Positions 58,760 through 64,000 of a stretch of 64,000 nt of DNA are shown one piece after another. The stretch lies in contig NZ_VFMX01000001.1 of NCBI RefSeq assembly GCF_006715285.1, positions 3,286,001-3,350,000 on the forward strand. The letters are read 5' to 3'. The stretch comes from Arthrobacter sp. SLBN-83 (GTDB lineage Bacteria; Actinomycetota; Actinomycetes; Actinomycetales; Micrococcaceae). The position numbers and the translations under genes are program-made. How positions within the stretch are numbered: position 1 is the stretch's first letter; each line of letters starts with the position of its first letter. The notes under the pieces are model-generated. The model ran no database searches and was not told where the DNA came from. It saw only the letters and a list, made by a program, of their open reading frames with translations.

Positions 58760-58788
58760 CCCCGGCCGCTGTCCTCCAGCGACCGGGG
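58760..58788 (-). terminator. Hairpin before the relaxase gene
   Basis: CCCCGGCCGCTG and CAGCGACCGGGG pair with one mismatch, in the 94-nt gap between the 338-aa gene and the relaxase. A possible attenuator. Confidence 0.45.
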
Positions 58789-58818
58789 CCCGTCCTGACT
58801 GCTCTGCCCGCCTCGGCC

Positions 58819-59835
58819 TCAGTGGCCCAGGCCGTGCCCGTCTTCCTCGCCGAAGTCGAGGTCGGCGGCGCGGCGGGAGGCCTCGCGCTTGCGCTCCTCG
58901 AGCGTCGGCGCGGGCACCTCCTGCCCGGTGGCCTCCTCATCCAGACCAAAGTCCAGATCGTGGGTCGCGCTGGCATCCGGCTCCGCGTCCGCAGGGACGG
59001 CAGCATCCTCCGGTCCGTCCAGGTGCAGGGCCGGGGCCACACGCTGGTGGTACAGGTGCTCGGGCGTGCCCTCAGTGCGCTCCAGCTCAGCCTGATACCG
59101 CTCGCGCTCCGCGGTGATCTCAGCCTCGACCGCCAGCAACTGCGCGGTGACGCCCTCGGCAGCCGGCTGCTGCTCCTCGGGCCGCTGGAGGTTCTCCGCC
59201 TGCGCGACCAAGTCGAGTTCGTCCTCGCTGAACAGCGAGTTGATCGCGTCGGAGCGGGCCCGCAGGCCCCGCTGGTCGACGACGGACTCGACCGGACCAT
59301 GACCATCCTTGGAGCGGTCAGCGAAGTAGGCCGCCAGGTCGTACTCGGTGGAGGCCAGGTCGATCTCGAGATCGGCGATGCGGTGCACGTTCATGAAGAC
59401 CACGGGGGCATCGGCCTGGTCCCCGGACGGGGTGAGCACGAGGGCATCCGCCCTGGCGGGCAGCTCCCACTCGATCCCCGTGAGCTGGTCGGGCACAGTG
59501 AACGAAGGGCTGAAGTAGCCCTTGGCCGCCAGTGCGACCAGCTGCTCGTCGTCGAACTCGTAGAAGGCGTCGACCTTCTCGCCCTGGCCGTGCGAGTAGG
59601 TCACCTGGGTGATCCCGTACGGAAGCGGCTCGGCGGGAGTGATCGAGCGCAGCTCGCCCACGACGTGCAGGTAGGGCCGGTAGTTCTCCTCCTTGCCGCG
59701 GTGCTTGAGCTCGACAGAGTCGACCAGCACCCCGATCTGGGCATCGAGGCCGTCGTAGCGGTGCGCCTGCACGCCACGCTCCCGCAGGGCCCGGTCGGCC
59801 CACACGTCATTCATCATCAGTCCAGCAGTGCGCAT
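58819..59835 (-). CDS. Hypothetical protein (338 aa), upstream of relaxase
   Basis: ATG 59835 overlaps the stop of the preceding gene (TGATG). The N-terminal ~190 residues look like a folded alpha/beta domain (NDVWADRALRERGVQAHRYD, ENYRPYLHVVGELRSITPAE, VDAFYEFDDEQLVALAAKGY). A coiled coil (LAVEAEITAERERYQAELER) and an acidic tail (LDFGLDEEATGQEVPAPTLE) follow. It is probably a cytosolic accessory or relaxosome protein, judging only from its position. Confidence 0.65.
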   Translation of the reverse strand: MRTAGLMMNDVWADRALRERGVQAHRYDGLDAQIGVLVDSVELKHRGKEENYRPYLHVVGELRSITPAEPLPYGITQVTYSHGQGEKVDAFYEFDDEQLVALAAKGYFSPSFTVPDQLTGIEWELPARADALVLTPSGDQADAPVVFMNVHRIADLEIDLASTEYDLAAYFADRSKDGHGPVESVVDQRGLRARSDAINSLFSEDELDLVAQAENLQRPEEQQPAAEGVTAQLLAVEAEITAERERYQAELERTEGTPEHLYHQRVAPALHLDGPEDAAVPADAEPDASATHDLDFGLDEEATGQEVPAPTLEERKREASRRAADLDFGEEDGHGLGH

Positions 59836-60371
59836 CAGTTGCTCCTCTTCCGGTTGGTCTTCTTGCTCGGGCGGGTGGTCCTGGGGGCGGAGGTGGCCGG
59901 GGCCAGCGCCGGGGTGCGGGCGTCGCGTACAGCCCGGATCCGGCGGGTGGACCAGCGCCACATCCCGCGCATCGCGGCGATCTCCGCGGCGGCCAGCAAC
60001 AGGACCACAAACAGCAGCGGGGCGATCCACATCGCGACGGTCCCGGCCATGGTCAGGTCGCCGCTTGCTGCGCCCGACTGCCGGTGCAGCCACGCGCCGA
60101 GCATCGGGATCACGACCATCGCAGTCATCGAGGCCAGCACGTAGTCGGCGATGAGCACGACCGAGCGGAAGAACACCGCCCAGATCAGCACCGGCGATCC
60201 GCCGAAGCCCTTCCCGGGGGCCAGGCGGCGCAGCGCGCCGGCCAGCTTCGAAGGGCCACGCCCGGCCTTCGGCTTGACCGGGGCCTTCTCGACGGGGACT
60301 GCAGTGGCAGCCTCCACCCGGGCTTCGTGCTCGGTCGCGCTGCCGGTCTTGTCCAGAGTCTGGATCGTCAT
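59835..60371 (-). CDS. Two-TM membrane protein (178 aa)
   Basis: A charged cytosolic N terminus (~60 residues) with basic GRGPSKLAGALRRLAPGKG is followed by one long hydrophobic region with two or three helices (VLIWAVFFRSVVLIADYVLA, ASMTAMVVIPMLGAWL, AGTVAMWIAPLLFVVLLLAA). The C terminus is very basic (RTTRPSKKTNRKRSN). Within a relaxase-proximal operon this is a candidate inner-membrane transfer-channel subunit (VirB3/VirB6-like by position, not by sequence). Confidence 0.6.
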   Translation of the reverse strand: MTIQTLDKTGSATEHEARVEAATAVPVEKAPVKPKAGRGPSKLAGALRRLAPGKGFGGSPVLIWAVFFRSVVLIADYVLASMTAMVVIPMLGAWLHRQSGAASGDLTMAGTVAMWIAPLLFVVLLLAAAEIAAMRGMWRWSTRRIRAVRDARTPALAPATSAPRTTRPSKKTNRKRSN

Positions 60372-60428
60372 TCGTCTCGTCCTTCGTGGTTGTCGTGTCG
60401 TGTCGTGTCTGTGCGGGTGTCCCGCCGG

Positions 60429-61160
60429 TCAGCCGCTGTGGCTGGGTCCGGGGCTGGCGGTATCGACCGGTGAAGCAGAGGCAGGTGGCCTCTGCGCGGC
60501 AAGCTGGTCCCGCGTCCGGCCCGAGGCCCGGTACGCTTCGAACGAGGCGACCGTGCCGTCCTGTCCGGTGGCGAAGGTGAAGACCACGTACTCACTTTTG
60601 GCCGTGGACTTGCCGTCGGCGGACACCGGGTCCAGGCGCGCCACTCCGATGACGGAGTAGTCCAGGCCCTTCACCGCGGCAACGTCGACGTCGAAGTCGG
60701 CCAGCTGGTACGCCGTCCCCGCGCCCTTTCCGGCACCGGTCGCTGCCATCCACTCCGGGATGAACTCGGTGAGGGCCCGGGACGAGGTCCCGAGAAACCC
60801 GTACCGGGCGTCGAGGGCGGCCTGCGTCTCCTTGACGGTCCGCGAGGCGGCCGAAGAATCCGTCAGGCTCAGCAGCACCGAGCGCGCTGCGGCCCGGTCC
60901 CGGTCGGCCCGCTCGGCATCCATCCCCGGCAGGGCAGCCAGCAACCGGGCATGCTTGGTCTCAAGTGCCGCCTGCGCGTCCTCCTGCTTGCCCTGGAGCT
61001 GGACGATGAGCTGGTCGGCCTTGGCGTCGGCGTCCGCCGAACCGTCGGCCAGCAGCGCCGGGGCCAGAGAGAGCAGCGACAGCGCCAGCAGCGTTCCGGT
61101 GCTGCAGACCAGGACCTTCCCGGCCCTCGCGCGCACCCAGTCCTTCACGTCCTCGATCAC
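60429..61160 (-). CDS. Single-TM transfer-channel candidate, VirB8-like topology (243 aa)
   Basis: GTG 61160 overlaps the upstream stop (GTGA). A short basic cytosolic start is followed by one helix (VLVCSTGTLLALSLLSLAPA), a helical stalk (QLIVQLQGKQEDAQAALETK) and a C-terminal globular domain (FDVDVAAVKGLDYSVIGVAR, STAKSEYVVFTFATGQDG). This topology, TM plus external NTF2-like domain, is that of VirB8/TcpC proteins. It shares layout with the next three genes. Confidence 0.6.
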   Translation of the reverse strand: MIEDVKDWVRARAGKVLVCSTGTLLALSLLSLAPALLADGSADADAKADQLIVQLQGKQEDAQAALETKHARLLAALPGMDAERADRDRAAARSVLLSLTDSSAASRTVKETQAALDARYGFLGTSSRALTEFIPEWMAATGAGKGAGTAYQLADFDVDVAAVKGLDYSVIGVARLDPVSADGKSTAKSEYVVFTFATGQDGTVASFEAYRASGRTRDQLAAQRPPASASPVDTASPGPSHSG

Positions 61161-61960
61161 GGTGCCTTCACCTCCTGCCGCAGGGCCTCGCCCGTGGTCG
61201 TCGTTCCGGTCTGGACCCCGGAGAAGCTCTTGCGGGTCATGTCGTAGTCAGCCCGGGCCCAGGCCAGTACCGCCGGGGCCTGCCCGGCCGCCGGGCGGGT
61301 CTGCACCGCCAACCAGGTGACCCGGATCGTGCCGTCCACCTCGACCGAGTAAGGGCGCTGGGCGACCCACTTGAAGCCGGAGTCGAAGCTCATCGGAATC
61401 TCGTTGCCCGCGGCGACGTCCTTGTCGGCGGCCAGCAGGTACCAGGGTTGGAGAGTGGTCCCGACGTCGGGGGCGAAGTACGGGGTGAGGTTCCGGCGCG
61501 TCGGCTCGGCGGCAGCCTGGTCCAGCGTCCCGCCCGAGTCCGCCACCGAGGGTGTCAGGTAGCGGTACTCGTTCTGCAACCGGGCGATCTGTTCCGCAGC
61601 TCCCTGTGCCGTGACCAGGGCGCGGTCAGCGTCCTTGGCCTCCGGGAGGGCGTCGGTGCGCACCTCGGCGGTGCGGATCTGCTCGCGCAGGGAGACGATC
61701 TGCTGAGCCTTGTCTTGGCTGACGGTGGCCTCGCCACCAGAGAGACCTGCGCCGACCAGGAAGCAGAGCAGCGCAGCTGCCCCCGTGCACACCCCGCCGA
61801 TGGCCGCCCGGCGGCTCATCAGCGCACCCGGGACATTTCCGTCCCCAGTGGGGTCGGCGTCGCCCGGTGCCGCACCGGCGTCCGGCGCGGCCACGAAGCG
61901 GGTCTTGCGGACAGGCTTGTCAGCCTGCACACCCGACTGGCCGATCTTTGTCGATGCCAT
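61157..61960 (-). CDS. Single-TM transfer-channel candidate, paralogue 2 (267 aa)
   Basis: Cytosolic tail of ~50 residues, one helix (AIGGVCTGAAALLCFLVGAG), a coiled stalk (KAQQIVSLREQIRTAEVRTD) and an external domain with RRNLTPYFAPDV, PWYLLAADKD, VDGTIRVTWLAVQTRP and VLAWARADYDM. The last blocks align by eye with RRTLAPLFSPRSF, PWYVRYEGL and VLAWANAAYSYDG of the 62756 gene. It is coupled to the next gene by GTGA. Confidence 0.65.
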   Translation of the reverse strand: MASTKIGQSGVQADKPVRKTRFVAAPDAGAAPGDADPTGDGNVPGALMSRRAAIGGVCTGAAALLCFLVGAGLSGGEATVSQDKAQQIVSLREQIRTAEVRTDALPEAKDADRALVTAQGAAEQIARLQNEYRYLTPSVADSGGTLDQAAAEPTRRNLTPYFAPDVGTTLQPWYLLAADKDVAAGNEIPMSFDSGFKWVAQRPYSVEVDGTIRVTWLAVQTRPAAGQAPAVLAWARADYDMTRKSFSGVQTGTTTTGEALRQEVKAP

Positions 61961-62033
61961 TGCCCCTCAACTCGCTCTTCGTCTCGAATACCAGTACAAC
62001 TCTATCAAGAAGATGAGTCGAAAGGGAGTCGGA
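61961..62033 (-). promoter_or_regulatory. AT-rich gap, possible internal promoter
   Basis: A 73-nt AT-rich spacer inside an otherwise overlapping operon. On the minus strand it carries CTTGATAGAGT (compare CTTGATAGAAT at 17995) and two GACTC boxes, but no clean CATTCG-N18-TAT match. Confidence 0.35.
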
Positions 62034-62756
62034 TCATCTGGAATGACGAGTCGAACCGCCAGCGGGAATGGCGGACAGGCCAGAGACCTTCCCTTGCGCG
62101 TCGACGGTGAGGTACACCAGCACGGTCCGGTACGACTTGACCCGGTCCGGTGCCACCTTGTTCTGGGACACCGCATCGGAGGTAGCCGCCACCTCGATCT
62201 GCACGGCATACGTGTACTCGTCCGCGGTGACCTTCACGACCTCGAGGTCCGCGTCGGCATTGACCGCCGAGTTCAGCCCTTGGGTGTCGATGTAGTAGTA
62301 GCGCTTGCCCGCGGCGTCTTCGTTGAAGCGCGCCGGCGGCATGAACTGCTTCAGGAACTGCTCGTCCTCGGACAGGTGGTAGCGCTCTTTCAGGTCCCGG
62401 CGAGCGGCCTCGTAGGCCTGGCCGGAGTCCCAGGTGAATGCCGTCTTCACCAGGCGGTCCACGATCTGCGTGTCGTCGTGGATCCGGCTCTGGCTCACGC
62501 CGAGCGACTGCATGACATCCTGCTCGACCTGCTCGGACTTCGCGGTCCCGACCGAGGCAAGCTGGCCCTGAAGGCCCGTGATCGTCTGCTGCTGCTGATC
62601 CAGTGCACTGCGCTGGGACCCCCATGTCTGGCCGGTCACCGTCACGGCGGTAACCAGCAGTACCGTGACCCCGACCACCAGGGCGTTGCGCCGCATGAAG
62701 CCCGGTTCCGGCGCTGCCGTTTCGTCCGTGCCGTCAATCTGCTGCTCCTGCATCAT
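62034..62756 (-). CDS. Single-TM transfer-channel candidate, paralogue 3 (240 aa)
   Basis: Two ATGs open the frame, and the first overlaps the upstream stop (TGATG). One helix (ALVVGVTVLLVTAVTVTGQT), stalk (QQQQTITGLQGQLASVGTAK) and an external domain (YHLSEDEQFLKQFMPPARFN, GKRYYYIDTQGLNSAVNADA, DEYTYAVQIEVAATSDAVSQ). Same architecture as its neighbours, though sequence similarity is lower. Confidence 0.6.
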   Translation of the reverse strand: MMQEQQIDGTDETAAPEPGFMRRNALVVGVTVLLVTAVTVTGQTWGSQRSALDQQQQTITGLQGQLASVGTAKSEQVEQDVMQSLGVSQSRIHDDTQIVDRLVKTAFTWDSGQAYEAARRDLKERYHLSEDEQFLKQFMPPARFNEDAAGKRYYYIDTQGLNSAVNADADLEVVKVTADEYTYAVQIEVAATSDAVSQNKVAPDRVKSYRTVLVYLTVDAQGKVSGLSAIPAGGSTRHSR

Positions 62757-63730
62757 CAGCCCTCTCCGCTTCCGTTACCCGTCGTCGATGCGCCCTGCTG
62801 GTGCTCCGCGCCGGCGGCGGTCACCACGACCTTGAGATCCGCGAAAGTCCCGGCCTTCCCGTCGTAGGAGTAGGCCGCGTTCGCCCACGCCAGCACCTGT
62901 CCACCCGCGGTGTCCCGGCACAGCCAGATCACCCGCGCCGTGCGCGTGGTGCCCGTGGCGTCCTGGGTGGCGAGGTCCGGCATTACCGACTCGACCGACC
63001 AGGCGTACGCTCCGGGCGAGGAAGCCTTCAAACCCTCGTAGCGCACGTACCAGGGGAACCGCGGGTCGATCTGCGTGCTCGGGTCGAACGGCGTCACAGA
63101 GGTCCAGGAGTAGGCCCCCTTCTCGTCGGCCAGGAACGAGCGCGGGCTGAACAGGGGTGCCAGCGTCCGGCGGTGCTCGGCGATCTGCAGTGTCGCCGCG
63201 TTCGGCGTACCGTTGCCCGCATTGGGCTGTGTCGCCGCCTCGTGGTGCAGCTGCGCGAAGCGCTGCTGGGCCTCCGCGACCTTCTGGGCGTCCTTTGCGG
63301 CTGCCTCCATCAGCCGCGTCATCTTTCCGGGCAGATCCGGGGCGACCGGAGTGCTCCTGGCATCCTCGATCTGGACCTGGAGCGCGGAGATCCGGTCGGC
63401 GTTGGCCGCGTGCTCCACCTCGAATCCCTTGCCGCTCACTCCCGCGGCCGCCGCGAGCCCGAGGATCGCCACGCCCATTGCGGCGCTCAAAACCAGGCGC
63501 GTCCGCCGCGCCGACTCCTCCGGAGTGCGTGCCTGCCGCTCTCCGCGCCGCTCGGAGCGCCAGCCCTCGAAGCGGGCCTCGAGTTCGACCCCGCTGACCC
63601 GCCTGCGGGTGGCGGGGGCCTTCAGCTTCTTCGGCGCGCCGTCCTCGTCCTTGACCGTGTCCCCGGCCCTGCCATGCGCATCATCGTCCGCACTCGTCAC
63701 GATGCCCGCCCTTTCTCGTGTTGTCCTCAT
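62756..63730 (-). CDS. Single-TM transfer-channel candidate, paralogue 1 (324 aa)
   Basis: ATG 63730 (MRTTRERAG) with GGAG 7 nt upstream. A basic cytosolic domain (~110 residues), one helix (LVLSAAMGVAILGLAAAAGV), a coiled stalk (AAAKDAQKVAEAQQRFAQLH) and an external domain with RRTLAPLFSPRSFLAD, PWYVRYEGLKASSPGAY and VLAWANAAYSYDG. It is the first gene after the promoter region at 63742 and the longest of the four tandem relatives. Confidence 0.65.
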   Translation of the reverse strand: MRTTRERAGIVTSADDDAHGRAGDTVKDEDGAPKKLKAPATRRRVSGVELEARFEGWRSERRGERQARTPEESARRTRLVLSAAMGVAILGLAAAAGVSGKGFEVEHAANADRISALQVQIEDARSTPVAPDLPGKMTRLMEAAAKDAQKVAEAQQRFAQLHHEAATQPNAGNGTPNAATLQIAEHRRTLAPLFSPRSFLADEKGAYSWTSVTPFDPSTQIDPRFPWYVRYEGLKASSPGAYAWSVESVMPDLATQDATGTTRTARVIWLCRDTAGGQVLAWANAAYSYDGKAGTFADLKVVVTAAGAEHQQGASTTGNGSGEG

Positions 63731-63741
63731 ATATGACTCCA

Positions 63742-63786
63742 AGTCTATCTGTAATGGTCATTCAATAACGAGTCTGCCCCATTCGA
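63742..63786 (-). promoter_or_regulatory. AT-rich promoter region of the channel operon
   Basis: On the minus strand ACTCGTTATTGAATGACCATT is followed by GATAGACTTGGAG. TAGACT is a fair -10, and the upstream box is unclear. TGACCATT recurs at 17949, 26116 and 33565. Confidence 0.45.
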
Positions 63787-63817
63787 CAGGTCACTGCGCA
63801 CGGATCGGGACGCAGAA

Positions 63818-63852
63818 AGGGCCGGTGCCCGGATCGTCCGGACACCGGCCCT
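63818..63852. terminator. Strong hairpin
   Basis: AGGGCCGGTG (63818-63827) pairs with CACCGGCCCT (63843-63852), with CCGGA/TCCGG inside. It lies 11 nt after the stop of the gene entering from the right edge. Confidence 0.75.
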
Positions 63853-63863
63853 GCTTCCGCCGG

Positions 63864-64000
63864 CTACGCCGGCAGGTTGCCGCCCGTGGTGATGAGGTCC
63901 GTGACGTCGACGAACACCCACCCCTCGGACTTCATCCGCTCCGCACTGTCAACGCGAACGCGGCCCATGAACGCGCAGTAGCCGGCCTCACCGAGGATGA
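63864..64000 (-). CDS. C-terminal end of an unknown protein, truncated by window edge
   Basis: The minus-strand frame from the edge reads ILGEAGYCAFMGRVRVDSAE, then RMKSEGWVFVDVTDLITTGG and ends NLPA. The last 45 residues look like a small alpha/beta domain. Too little is present to name it. The codon pattern is coding, and the terminator at 63818 supports a gene end here. Confidence 0.6.
   Translation of the reverse strand, partial: ILGEAGYCAFMGRVRVDSAERMKSEGWVFVDVTDLITTGGNLPA

Noticed and set aside
59835..60371. VirB6 or VirB3 homologue
   Set aside because: Topology and position fit loosely, but no sequence motif supports a specific name, so it is left as a membrane protein.
1..64000. CRISPR array, tRNA or rRNA genes, insertion sequences
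   Set aside because: I saw no regularly spaced direct repeats, no cloverleaf-like gene and no transposase ORF with flanking inverted repeats.
1..64000. Prophage or phage genome
   Set aside because: No capsid, portal, terminase or tail genes in the window; relaxase and coupling protein argue for conjugation, although several enzymes have phage relatives.

Overview
This GC-rich 64 kb window comes from an actinomycete. The signs are a WhiB-type Fe-S regulator, an EspR-like XRE regulator, frequent GTG and TTG starts, heavy G/C use at third codon positions and long, tightly overlapping operons. I see no rRNA, tRNA, ribosomal or central-metabolism genes. A relaxase, a VirD4/TraG-like coupling protein, a row of membrane proteins and many plasmid-style replication and repair genes point to a large conjugative plasmid or integrative conjugative element. 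I cannot name the species or the element.

Layout. (1) 1-10127, plus strand: an accessory operon of mostly small unknown genes with recognisable members: an SNF2-like helicase (cut by the left edge), an HD phosphohydrolase, a glutaredoxin-like protein, a WhiB regulator with a 14-codon leader ORF, and RarA. (2) 10128-16506: a separate regulatory island with a methyltransferase, a PAS/GAF-like protein, an SDR, an ImmA/IrrE-type peptidase, two multi-pass membrane proteins and an EspR-like regulator. Three copies of one palindrome (AGTGGAA-N4-TTCCACT) lie in its promoters. (3) 16653-34217, mostly plus strand: a LysM membrane protein, an unknown protein with its own promoter, an AEP-type primase, a MoxR ATPase plus VWA protein pair, a double-AAA+ Clp-like ATPase, a UvrD-like helicase, a PNKP-type phosphatase, a Phd/RelE-like toxin-antitoxin pair and small membrane proteins. 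(4) 34288-37835: probable cargo (an ATP-dependent DNA ligase and three unknown genes). (5) 37856-64000, minus strand: an HU-like protein, two unknown proteins, a giant single-chain RNA polymerase, the coupling protein, a coiled-coil membrane-anchored protein, a second Clp-like ATPase, small disordered proteins, a MobL-like relaxase and a series of single-TM proteins that resemble transfer-channel components.

The most striking content is the 1853-residue protein at 40498-46059. It carries, in one chain, the RpoB double-psi barrel signature (GDKISDLHGNKGV, both lysines kept), the RpoC catalytic DFDGD loop, and a bridge-helix/trigger-loop-like segment. It is therefore a stand-alone multisubunit-type RNA polymerase fused into one polypeptide and encoded within a conjugation locus. 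Four intergenic regions of the same element share a promoter-like pattern, CATTCG, exactly 18 nt, then TAT. One of them precedes the polymerase gene itself. Whether the polymerase or a host sigma factor reads these promoters is an open, testable question.

Working model (inference): the minus-strand block makes the transfer machinery and its own transcriptase. The plus-strand block supplies primase, helicases, AAA+ remodelling enzymes and DNA-end repair to establish or maintain incoming DNA. The WhiB, EspR-like and toxin-antitoxin modules provide regulation and stability. No replication initiator, ParA/ParB, VirB4-like ATPase or integrase is visible, so parts of the element lie outside the window.
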